Shown: in pieces, positions 5,190-10,620 of the stretch
Layout of the letters: each line of letters begins with the position of its first letter
Numbering within the stretch: position 1 is the stretch's first letter
Source of the DNA: Candidatus Uhrbacteria bacterium RIFOXYB2_FULL_45_11
Lineage (GTDB): Bacteria; Patescibacteriota; Patescibacteriia; UBA9934; GWF2-40-263
Direction of reading: 5' to 3'
DNA length: 10,620 nucleotides
Assembly: GCA_001791715.1 (NCBI GenBank)
Contig: MGFD01000036.1
Span: 1 to 10,620 of the forward strand
Program-made: the position numbers and the translations under genes
Notes under the pieces: generated by a model
What the model was told of the DNA's origin: nothing
The model's input: only the letters and a program-made list of their open reading frames with translations
Databases searched by the model: none

Positions 5190-6320
5190 ATGAACTGGAA
5201 GTGGTGGAATAAAACGTCTGCGCCATCAATCGAGACAAGTCAAAGCATACCTCCAGAGAAAAAACCGAAAAGCAACACATCGGTTTCGCTCGGAATTGCC
5301 TTTGATGATTTTCAAGAACTTTACAGAGAATCCGCTTTGTGGGCTTTTGCAAAGGGCCAACCAATGGATCGCGACTCCCCTATGGCGCGATGGAATTATC
5401 GAGAAGGTCCTGTTGCAGATCTTGAAAATGCAGACGAATTAAGACGATTGCATTATCACTATAATGGTGATCTCAATCAGCTACGTCAAATCGCAAGATC
5501 AACGGTGATGAAAAATATCCCTGTCGATCTTCTCCTTGAATTTTTGAAAACCAAAGAAAGCAAAGATCTTCCGAACACACTCTATGGTTTGTGCAAAGAA
5601 GCGATTGAATGGGCACATCAACAAGACCTCATCAAGAAAGAATACCACAATCAAAAAACAGACGATCAACAAATCAAGTCTCTCATTGAGGCACACAAAG
5701 TTTCCTACTCTGTCATCTTGCACTACATCAAAAGTAGAATTGATGAAGAAGCCGATCGATTCATTGGTTTTAACTCTGAACTTGAGATGATGATCGATAA
5801 ACACAAAAGAGGACTATGGGAATCTCAAGATCTTCTTGCGTCCGTTAAGAAAGATCTTCGAATCCCCATAGCCGCGCGGAAGTTTCCTTACCTTCTTCGC
5901 GAACAACAGCAACTCGAAGAAACAATTTCCCGACACGACATGACACTCATCGCCCTCGAACATCACAAAAGATCACTCAAAACGTTCTTTGAACTCTGTC
6001 GGAAAAAAATACAGATCTTAGAAGAACCTCTTGTGCATGCACAGCGTAGTCGACGTATCCAACATGTTGTTGAACAAGCAAAACAGGGTGAGACGGAAGC
6101 TCAACAACTCATCTTGTCCACCCTGACCGATTTGTCTGGACGCCTCTGTTTGTTTCATGAGGAAATGATCGATCTCCTCACAAATGTTGGCACAACTGTT
6201 GCTCCAATGATCAATGGTGCCGAGGAAAATCCTCATGAAATTGTTCGAACGCTTGACTCTGTCGTCGAACGTTTCATGAACGAGCTCACTCTAGCGCTCC
6301 CCACTTCTCCAGACACCTAA
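5190..6320 (+). CDS. Hypothetical 376-aa helical protein
   Basis: I do not recognise this protein. After a polar, Pro/Ser/Lys-rich N-terminus (about residues 1-30) it is predicted mostly alpha-helical and soluble, with no signal peptide or membrane segment. A stretch around residues 235-290 (YLLREQQQLEETISRHD onward) is rich in Glu, Gln, Lys and Leu and may form a coiled coil. It contains few cysteines and no metal-binding or nucleotide-binding motif that I can see. The start is well supported: GAGG (5179-5182) sits 7 nt before the ATG, and a good promoter lies 40 nt further upstream. A strong terminator follows the stop by 3 nt, so it is a single-gene unit. It is the only plus-strand gene in the window. 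The N-terminal region has several Trp residues (NWKWWN). It might be a lineage-specific cytoplasmic or regulatory protein, but no function is claimed. Confidence 0.85.
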   Translation: MNWKWWNKTSAPSIETSQSIPPEKKPKSNTSVSLGIAFDDFQELYRESALWAFAKGQPMDRDSPMARWNYREGPVADLENADELRRLHYHYNGDLNQLRQIARSTVMKNIPVDLLLEFLKTKESKDLPNTLYGLCKEAIEWAHQQDLIKKEYHNQKTDDQQIKSLIEAHKVSYSVILHYIKSRIDEEADRFIGFNSELEMMIDKHKRGLWESQDLLASVKKDLRIPIAARKFPYLLREQQQLEETISRHDMTLIALEHHKRSLKTFFELCRKKIQILEEPLVHAQRSRRIQHVVEQAKQGETEAQQLILSTLTDLSGRLCLFHEEMIDLLTNVGTTVAPMINGAEENPHEIVRTLDSVVERFMNELTLALPTSPDT

Positions 6321-6323
6321 CAC

Positions 6324-6347
6324 AAACATCCAAACGGATGTTTTTTT
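6324..6347 (+). terminator. Rho-independent terminator of the 376-aa gene
   Basis: AAACATCC (6324-6331), loop AAAC, GGATGTTT (6336-6343), followed by T residues to 6347. It starts 3 nt after the stop codon. Confidence 0.9.
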
Positions 6348-6355
6348 CTTGGAAA

Positions 6356-6383
6356 CAAAAAACCGCATCGGAAATGACGCGGT
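6356..6383 (-). terminator. Rho-independent terminator of the 73-aa gene
   Basis: Minus strand: ACCGCGTC (6383-6376), loop ATTTCC, GATGCGGT (6369-6362), one G-T pair, then a T run ending near 6356. It lies 20 nt after the stop of the 73-aa gene, and head-on to the terminator of the plus-strand gene. Confidence 0.82.
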
Positions 6384-6402
6384 CAGACGGCTAAAGCGTT
6401 CG

Positions 6403-6624
6403 CTAAACTCCGAAATCAACTTTCTCTCCCCATTCAGAATGAGAAGGACCAATATCATACTTCTTTCCAGGATTCTGAACATTGGAGCCTGATCGACTTA
6501 TGATCCCCAAATCTTGAAGTTCACCGACAGTGTATTCCACCACCTGTCCCTTCGAATCAACAGACCTGAGAATTTCATCGCGACCCGATGTGCCTTGTTT
6601 GTCTTGTCCGATAACTGTTGGCAT
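6403..6624 (-). CDS. Small hypothetical protein, 73 aa
   Basis: This is a small hydrophilic protein that I do not recognise. It starts MPTVIGQDKQGTSGRDEIL. It has no cysteine, no membrane segment and no clear motif. Gly, Ser and Asp are frequent, and the middle part (EYTVGELQDLGIISRSG) could form one helix and a turn. The gene is nevertheless well supported by its signals. A full Shine-Dalgarno GGAGGT lies at 6630-6635, 5 nt before the ATG, the best in the window. A TTGACA/TATCTT promoter with 17-nt spacing lies 54 nt upstream, and an intrinsic terminator lies 20 nt downstream. It is therefore an independent, probably well expressed unit. A role as a small structural or regulatory protein is possible; nothing in the sequence decides this. 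Confidence 0.75.
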   Translation of the reverse strand: MPTVIGQDKQGTSGRDEILRSVDSKGQVVEYTVGELQDLGIISRSGSNVQNPGKKYDIGPSHSEWGEKVDFGV

Positions 6625-6677
6625 GTTTTACCTCCGTTCTGCTTGGTTCCGTGTCGAAACACGCGCTCGACGCATGG

Positions 6678-6706
6678 AAGATAGCAATTTTAAAGGGAAA
6701 TGTCAA
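6678..6706 (-). promoter_or_regulatory. Promoter of the 73-aa gene
   Basis: Minus strand: TTGACA (6706-6701), 17-nt spacer, TATCTT (6683-6678). The predicted start is near 6671, giving a 5' UTR of about 47 nt that contains the GGAGGT ribosome site. Confidence 0.75.
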
Positions 6707-6733
6707 GGTAAAGACCAAGGAAACTGATACCTT

Positions 6734-6773
6734 GAGCCTTTACGACAAGAGTCGTGCGGGCTCTTTTTCTTTT
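6734..6773 (+). terminator. Plus-strand terminator-like hairpin without an assigned gene
   Basis: GAGCC (6734-6738) pairs with GGCTC (6759-6763), and inside it ACGAC (6742-6746) pairs with GTCGT (6751-6755) around an AAGA loop. TTTTTCTTTT follows directly (6764-6773). The T run is only on the plus-strand 3' side, so it is oriented plus. No plus-strand gene ends nearby; the closest is 400 nt upstream and has its own terminator. Confidence 0.6.
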
Positions 6774-6780
6774 CATGAAA

Positions 6781-6806
6781 ATAAAAAACTTGCTCTATGA
6801 GCAAGT
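6781..6806 (-). terminator. Rho-independent terminator of the Zn-ribbon repeat gene
   Basis: Minus strand: ACTTGCTC (6806-6799), loop ATA, GAGCAAGT (6795-6788), then TTTTTTAT to 6781. It lies 8 nt after the stop codon of the gene. Confidence 0.88.
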
Positions 6807-6814
6807 CAGAAATA

Positions 6815-7636
6815 TCACCAAGTCTCACGATGTTTCTTTCCGTTAAACAAATTATCGCGAGTGCGGGTTTGATGTGTTTCACCAGAACTTCCGCCCGTAG
6901 ATTCGCTGTAGCGATCACCAAATGGCCCCTCCTTGTCACGAGATGTCGACTTCACACGTCCGTCTGTACCGCTGGTTTCGCGGTAATTATGGTTAAACAC
7001 ACCTTCATGCTGGCGCGTACGACCAATAACCTGACCAGACGGTGATCGGTGTTCGCGATAACGATCACCAGGCAAACCTTCTGTGTCGCGCGATTCACTA
7101 ATGAGTTGCCCGCGACTGTTGTACGTTCGCCAAACAACATTATTTAATAAATCGGTTTCTCTCGCTGTCCGAAACGGTTTGAACTTAAAGAGCTCTCGAC
7201 AATCTTTACACCGATTTGGAAGATCCCACCCCTGCTTTTTGCAGTTAATGAGCGTACCGGTCGGAATCGTAAATGTTGCTCCACAATGCGAGCAAGGCTT
7301 GTATTGTGGCTGATTCCGTTGTTTACACTCTTGGCAAAACACGGGCGGATGATCCCAGTCTCGATTTGCGTGGATGGTTCCACCACATCCTTCACAAGGT
7401 TTTTCATACCACTTAGCTTTCTGCGATTCCTTACAACTCGCACAAAAACGAGGAGGATTGTTCCACTCTTTATGAACACGAAGAGTTGCAGAACACGACT
7501 CGCACGATTTGTCGTACCACATATTCTTTCGTTTTTCCTTACACGACCCACAGATCGAAGGTGGATTCGACCAACCTTCATGCACAGGTATTTCACCCCC
7601 GCAATCTGAACAGGAAACGGTGTACCATCCAGCCAT
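6815..7636 (-). CDS. Tandem zinc-ribbon protein with C-terminal repeats
   Basis: This 273-aa protein has two repeat regions. Residues 9-146 hold four CxxC...CxxC modules, with pairs at 9/12-29/32, 45/48-65/68, 81/84-101/104 and 115/118-143/146. The first three repeat with an exact 36-residue period and share CxxC-x9-W-x2-PP-x2-CxxC. The fourth has a longer insert and ends WDLPNRCKDCRELFKFKPF, like the Zn-ribbon family PF13451 (probable zinc-ribbon domain). Residues about 174-272 hold four degenerate repeats of about 25 residues with the pattern G-x-x-x-x-x-S/T-R-x-x-E-G-x-x-G-x-x-Y-x-E. Each module should bind one zinc ion; the ligand is unknown but nucleic acid is a reasonable guess. Start choice is uncertain. 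GGGGAA at 7640-7645 favours the ATG at 7636; ATGs at 7669 and 7663 are alternatives lying almost at the predicted transcription start. It is a single-gene unit. Confidence 0.82.
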   Translation of the reverse strand: MAGWYTVSCSDCGGEIPVHEGWSNPPSICGSCKEKRKNMWYDKSCESCSATLRVHKEWNNPPRFCASCKESQKAKWYEKPCEGCGGTIHANRDWDHPPVFCQECKQRNQPQYKPCSHCGATFTIPTGTLINCKKQGWDLPNRCKDCRELFKFKPFRTARETDLLNNVVWRTYNSRGQLISESRDTEGLPGDRYREHRSPSGQVIGRTRQHEGVFNHNYRETSGTDGRVKSTSRDKEGPFGDRYSESTGGSSGETHQTRTRDNLFNGKKHRETW

Positions 7637-7678
7637 CACTTCCCCACGAGATGCGACCACCATGGTCATCTCAAGAAA

Positions 7679-7708
7679 ATTCTTACCAAAAGAATGTAAA
7701 ATGGTCAA
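7679..7708 (-). promoter_or_regulatory. Probable promoter of the Zn-ribbon repeat gene
   Basis: Minus strand: TTGACC (7708-7703) and either TAAGAA (7685-7680, 17-nt spacer, preceded by TG at extended -10 distance) or AAGAAT (7684-7679, 18 nt). The predicted start is near 7672. The TTG of this -35 box is also the first possible start codon of the frame, which argues against a start there. Confidence 0.55.
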
Positions 7709-7720
7709 TACATAAAATGA

Positions 7721-7754
7721 TAAAACAAAAATCGACCCGTTGTGGGTCGATTTT
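7721..7754 (-). terminator. Rho-independent terminator of asnS
   Basis: An 11-bp stem pairs AAAATCGACCC (7754-7744 on the minus strand) with GGGTCGATTTT (7738-7728), followed by TTGTTTTA. It lies 4 nt after the asnS stop codon. Confidence 0.9.
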
Positions 7755-7757
7755 ACC

Positions 7758-9056
7758 TTAAGGCGTCAATCGATTAATCAAACGCGGAAATGGAATCGTT
7801 TCTCGAATGTGTTGCAATCCGCACATCCAGGCTGTGATGCGCTCGAGTCCATAGCCGAAACCTGAGTGCGGAACGGATCCGTATTTGCGCAAATCGAGAT
7901 ACCATTGGAATGGTTCGATCGCGAGGTTGTGTTCACGCATTCTTTGAAGAAGAGTCTCGTAATCATCTTCACGTTGCGAACCTCCGATAATCTCGCCGTA
8001 CCCTTCTGGTGCGAGCATGTCGTTGTTCAAAACGAATTCTGGATTTGCTGGATCGCGCTTCATATAAAACGCTTTCACAGCTGCGGGATATTTTTCGATA
8101 AAGATTGGGCGATCGAATTGTTGTGTGAGAATCGTCTCGTCGTCCGCACCAAGATCATCCATGTCACCAATGTCGCTCCCGAGCTCACGCAATTTCGCGA
8201 TCGCTTCTTGGTGTGTCATGTGAACGAATGGCGCTTGAATGGCTTCGAGTGGTTTTGTGTCGCGCTCAAGAACTTTCAATTCATGTTGGCAGTTCGCAAG
8301 GACATCGTGAACAATTCGACAGATGAGTCCCTCTTGAATCTGCATGTTTCCTTGATGTTCAACGAACGCCGCTTCTGCATCCATCATCCAAAACTCTGTA
8401 AGATGACGGCGTGTTTTGGATTTCTCCGCACGAAACACAGGACCAAAGTCGAACGCACGACCAAGGGACATAATTCCGGCTTCAAGGTAGAGCTGACCAG
8501 ATTGGGAGAGATATGCTTTTCCAAGATCGAAATATTCCATTTCGAAAAGCTCCGTTGTTCCCTCGCATGAGGTTGGTGTAAGAATTGGTGTATCAAATTT
8601 TACAAAATCATTTTCTGCAAAATACGCGTATGTTGAGTTGATGATTTGGTTTCGAACGCGTTGAATCGCCCACTGCTTATCTGAACGAAGCCAAAGATGA
8701 CGCTCGTCGAGCAAGAAGTCTGGACCATGATCTTTTTTTCCGATCGGAAATTCATCGGTTGCAAGAGCAACGATTTCAAGACCAAGTCCATCAAGTTCAA
8801 ATCCTGATGGTGCGCGCGTATCTTCTTTTACACGGCCAAGAACACGAACGGAAGATTCAAGACGGAGTGACTCGAGCGCCGCCCAAGTTTCTTCCGATAC
8901 ATCCGCCTTCGAGTAGACGATCTGCACACGAGCGGATCCATCACGCAATTGCAAAAAGAAAATTTTTCCGCTTGAACGAAAGTTGTATGCCCAACCTTGG
9001 AGTTGAACTTCTTGACCAACGAATTCGCCGATGGATTTGATGAGAGTTGAGGACAT
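7758..9056 (-). CDS. asnS: Asparaginyl-tRNA synthetase
   Basis: This class IIb synthetase charges tRNA-Asn with asparagine. The 432-aa length and blocks such as AYLSQSGQLYLEAGIMSLGR (181-200) resemble the Firmicutes/lactobacillus-type AsnRS of about 430 aa rather than the longer E. coli enzyme. It has the N-terminal OB fold (VQLQGWAYNFRSSGKIFFLQLRD without a break), motif 2 FRAEKSKTRRHLTEFWMMDAE beginning at 208, and motif 3 GFGYGLERI at 399-407. A direct asparaginylation route means the cell need not make Asn-tRNA through GatCAB. The ATG is preceded only by CTACTTTCTACT, with no Shine-Dalgarno site, and the sequence directly before it forms one arm of a large inverted repeat. It follows recO in the same direction and has its own terminator. 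No own promoter is obvious in the 93-nt gap, so it may be read from the recO transcript. Confidence 0.97.
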   Translation of the reverse strand: MSSTLIKSIGEFVGQEVQLQGWAYNFRSSGKIFFLQLRDGSARVQIVYSKADVSEETWAALESLRLESSVRVLGRVKEDTRAPSGFELDGLGLEIVALATDEFPIGKKDHGPDFLLDERHLWLRSDKQWAIQRVRNQIINSTYAYFAENDFVKFDTPILTPTSCEGTTELFEMEYFDLGKAYLSQSGQLYLEAGIMSLGRAFDFGPVFRAEKSKTRRHLTEFWMMDAEAAFVEHQGNMQIQEGLICRIVHDVLANCQHELKVLERDTKPLEAIQAPFVHMTHQEAIAKLRELGSDIGDMDDLGADDETILTQQFDRPIFIEKYPAAVKAFYMKRDPANPEFVLNNDMLAPEGYGEIIGGSQREDDYETLLQRMREHNLAIEPFQWYLDLRKYGSVPHSGFGYGLERITAWMCGLQHIRETIPFPRLINRLTP

Positions 9057-9147
9057 AGTAGAAAGTAGAGAGTAGAAAGTAGAAAGCTGGAAATAAAATA
9101 GAAAAACTCCTCTGACCCTTTCTACTTTATGCTTTCTACTTTCTACT
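9057..9147. repeat. Inverted repeat of GAAAGTA-like heptamers between recO and asnS
   Basis: Two 30-nt arms, 9057-9086 and 9118-9147, are complementary at 27 of 30 positions, with a 31-nt spacer. Each arm is itself built of imperfect heptamers (GAAAGTA, GAGAGTA; the complement is TTTCTAC). The left arm touches the asnS start codon and the right arm ends 2 nt before the recO stop. On the minus-strand transcript this would be a long hairpin. It fills nearly the whole gap between the two genes. Confidence 0.85.
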
Positions 9148-9149
9148 TT

Positions 9150-9926
9150 TTATAAATGTTTACACGCTTCCCTCATCGACACTGCCGGGATTACCGGAAA
9201 GTGAGCAATGATAAGAGATTCGATTGTTTCGTGAAAAGCCGCGAGCGTATTTCCAGATAAGTGAGGACGCAGTTGTTCTTTGAACTCTTGTGTAAGAGCG
9301 AAGCGCAATAGTTTAAGCGTGACGTCGTCGATCAGTCGCGCGGCAAACCATTGCTCGCGATCTTTGTCAAAACACGTTGCACAGACGACCCCACCCTTCA
9401 GTGCGTGCCACCGGTAATTCCCTTCGCGAACAGCGAGGCGGCAAACAAGACAGTGGCTCAGTTCTGGATGATACCCGAGATGAGACAGAAATTTCAAGGC
9501 GAAGGTCGCGAGCAGGAATCCGGCGCGTTCGGCTGTAATTTCAGGGATTTTTTCAATAAATTCAAGCCAATTCATCAAAAAATCGTAGAGGTCTTCGTCG
9601 AGTTCGTGAGTGCGGGTTCCAAGATCCACGAAGGCAAATGCGTTCTGAACGAGCGTGGTTTTCGTTAAATTCTCGTACACAGAGCGGAAGCCGCGCAGCC
9701 GATCGGTTCCTGCGACGGTAAAGTATTGCCGACCATCGACGAGGAGCAATCGAACTTCCGCCATCGTTTCGAGGTGCGGCGTAAGTTTCGCGAGCGGCTT
9801 CGATCCGCCGCGCGCAACAAACTCAATCTTTCCATGATCCCGTGTAAACGCCGAATACGACCGATCATGTTCGCGATACGGCCGCCACGAAAGCACGAGC
9901 GCAGTTGTCTCGAACAGGACAGACAT
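9150..9926 (-). CDS. recO: DNA repair protein RecO
   Basis: RecO binds single-stranded DNA and, with RecR, loads RecA onto SSB-coated gaps in the RecFOR pathway. The 258-aa protein begins with the OB-fold signature TTALVLSWRPYREHDRSYSAFTRDHGKI in the order expected ('ivL..r.y.E.D.l...fT.e.Gki'). The helical C-terminal domain contains a four-cysteine zinc site, CLVC at 159-162 and CATC at 182-185, as in Deinococcus-type RecO proteins. The helix TAERAGFLLATFALKFLSHL precedes it, as is usual. I chose the ATG at 9926, 1 nt after the ruvX stop. A GTG at 9935 would add three residues and overlap ruvX by 8 nt. Neither has a Shine-Dalgarno site. Pairing of ruvX and recO in one operon fits a maintenance role. 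Confidence 0.94.
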   Translation of the reverse strand: MSVLFETTALVLSWRPYREHDRSYSAFTRDHGKIEFVARGGSKPLAKLTPHLETMAEVRLLLVDGRQYFTVAGTDRLRGFRSVYENLTKTTLVQNAFAFVDLGTRTHELDEDLYDFLMNWLEFIEKIPEITAERAGFLLATFALKFLSHLGYHPELSHCLVCRLAVREGNYRWHALKGGVVCATCFDKDREQWFAARLIDDVTLKLLRFALTQEFKEQLRPHLSGNTLAAFHETIESLIIAHFPVIPAVSMREACKHL

Positions 9927-9927
9927 A

Positions 9928-10320
9928 TTAAACACGATTCAGGTACGATTGGAGAATGATCATGGCGGCAAGCGCGTCTTCTTCTGCTTCCGCACCTTCC
10001 TCATTCATCAATCGTCGACTCTCGGCCGTTGTAAACGATTCATCTTCTTCTTCGATCGGAAGTTCCGTCTGCTTTTTGAGTTTCTCGATAAACGCACGCA
10101 CGATCGCGATTTGTTTTTCATTTGGATGTGATCCAACCGCACTCGGAATCCCAATAACAATCCCTCCCATCTCTTCCTTTTTCAGAATCCAAACAATATC
10201 CCGAATCGCTTCGTCTCCTTGTTTCCAGATCACCTCAAGCGGCACAGCAATTTTTGTTTCTGTGTCCCCAAAAGCCAATCCGATTTTTCGTTTACCGTAA
10301 TCGATTCCAAGAAGGCGCAT
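9928..10320 (-). CDS. ruvX: RuvX/YqgF family RNase H-fold nuclease
   Basis: The YqgF family acts as a putative Holliday-junction resolvase and, in E. coli, in processing the 5' end of pre-16S rRNA. The 130-aa protein has the family layout: GIDYGKRKIGLAFGD (5-19) with the first catalytic Asp at residue 7, GIPSAVGSHPNE in place of the usual 'GlPl..dG' block, EEDESFTTAESRR around 91-103 with a candidate catalytic Glu94, and the last acidic site EEDALAAMIILQSYL with Asp115. The 'DER.tT' motif reads DESFTT here, so the Arg after the catalytic Glu is replaced by Ser. The three acidic residues are present, so activity is plausible. It starts 2 nt after the upstream gene stop and ends 1 nt before recO. 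No ribosome site is visible, consistent with coupled translation. Confidence 0.93.
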   Translation of the reverse strand: MRLLGIDYGKRKIGLAFGDTETKIAVPLEVIWKQGDEAIRDIVWILKKEEMGGIVIGIPSAVGSHPNEKQIAIVRAFIEKLKKQTELPIEEEDESFTTAESRRLMNEEGAEAEEDALAAMIILQSYLNRV

Positions 10321-10322
10321 AC

Positions 10323-10620
10323 TTAAAGTTCTTTCGCCGAAATAATCTTCTTCCCTACCGCACCCGCAAACAACCGAATCGCTGGACGGTCTTCTTTTTT
10401 ATAAATGATCGGAATCCCAAGAAGAGTTTCGCAGTTTGGGCACACAAAATTTTCTGTGAGCCATTTGACCGTATCGACACCATGCATGCGATCAAGATAC
10501 ATGCGCTTCAAAATTCCTGGACCATCTTTTTGATACTTCACGAGCGGCTCTTCGCACTTCTCACAAAAAATCTGAAGCCAACGCGATTTTCCACCGCGCG
10601 CTTTTTTATATTGATCCGAT
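10323..10620 (-). CDS. Zn-ribbon hypothetical protein, N-terminus beyond the right edge
   Basis: The visible 98 or so codons are open to the right edge. The sequence begins ...SDQYKKARGGKSRWLQ and continues through FCEKCEEPLVKYQKDGPG. It has one CEKC pair and a second pair CPNC about 35 residues later (NFVCPNCETLLGIPIIY), a likely two-knuckle zinc ribbon, and ends FAGAVGKKIISAKEL. Between the pairs is the basic segment GILKRMYLDRMHG. I recall similar short conserved proteins from Patescibacteria, but no function. A GTG at 10541 is an internal possible start, but it would cut off the first Cys pair, so the true start is probably at or just past the edge. It ends 2 nt before ruvX and looks cotranscribed with ruvX and recO, which hints at a link to nucleic acids. 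Confidence 0.72.
   Translation of the reverse strand, partial: SDQYKKARGGKSRWLQIFCEKCEEPLVKYQKDGPGILKRMYLDRMHGVDTVKWLTENFVCPNCETLLGIPIIYKKEDRPAIRLFAGAVGKKIISAKEL

Noticed and set aside
5152..5364. A 70-codon minus-strand frame across the start of the 376-aa gene
   Set aside because: It covers the promoter region and start of a better supported gene on the other strand and shows no ribosome site or family signal.
6626..6675. A 15-codon upstream ORF ahead of the 73-aa gene, ending in its ribosome site
   Set aside because: Its ATG lies only 2 nt after the -10 box, so it would fall upstream of the likely transcription start. It contains no meaningful codon run.
7637..7708. N-terminal extension of the Zn-ribbon repeat protein from the TTG at 7708
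   Set aside because: That TTG is part of the likely -35 box, so it would not be transcribed from this promoter, and the extension shows no domain.
7866..8570. A 234-codon plus-strand frame opposite asnS
   Set aside because: Antisense to intact asnS, with a composition typical of a shadow frame and no expression signals.
9057..9147. CRISPR array
   Set aside because: The repeat unit is 7 nt, there are no unique spacers of constant length, and no cas genes are near.
1..10620. Alternative genetic code with TGA reassigned, as in some Patescibacteria
   Set aside because: TGA acts as the natural stop of the carboxypeptidase and scpB genes at their ATGA and similar junctions, and no gene needs TGA readthrough.

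Overview
The window looks like a small-genome bacterium of the Candidate Phyla Radiation (Patescibacteria). The reasons are short, tightly packed housekeeping genes separated by 1-4 nt, a shortened aspartyl-tRNA synthetase, little use of Shine-Dalgarno sites inside operons, several Zn-ribbon proteins of unknown role, and the standard genetic code (TGA is a stop). The phylum-level call is an inference. I cannot name the class with confidence.

Layout, left to right. Positions 1-3350 (minus strand) hold one dense operon, transcribed scpA - scpB - D-Ala-D-Ala carboxypeptidase - COG2426 membrane protein - GT4 glycosyltransferase, the last cut by the left edge. A promoter lies just upstream of scpA. 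Next upstream is aspS (3464-4864, minus) with its own terminator. The 200-nt leader of aspS carries a complete ribosome-mediated attenuator: a strong promoter, a nearly leaderless 14-codon leader peptide containing Asn-Asn-Asn-Asp-Asp-Asn, a competing antiterminator pairing, and an intrinsic terminator before the structural gene. I regard this as the most interesting element of the window. A second TTGACA promoter diverges from it and drives an unrecognised 376-aa helical protein (5190-6320, plus).

From 6348 to 7710 there is an accessory-looking stretch of single-gene units: a 73-aa orphan and a protein with four tandem CxxC/CxxC Zn-ribbon modules plus C-terminal repeats. Each has its own promoter and terminator. 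A further plus-strand terminator in between has no visible gene.

Positions 7758-10620 (minus) hold a second housekeeping group, transcribed Zn-ribbon protein (cut by the right edge) - ruvX - recO - asnS. Between recO and asnS is a large inverted repeat built of GAAAGTA-like heptamers that reaches the asnS start codon.

Together the genes serve chromosome segregation (ScpA/ScpB with SMC), cell-wall trimming and glycan synthesis, direct charging of tRNA-Asp and tRNA-Asn, and recombinational repair or rRNA maturation. No tRNA, rRNA, CRISPR array, transposase or phage gene was seen.
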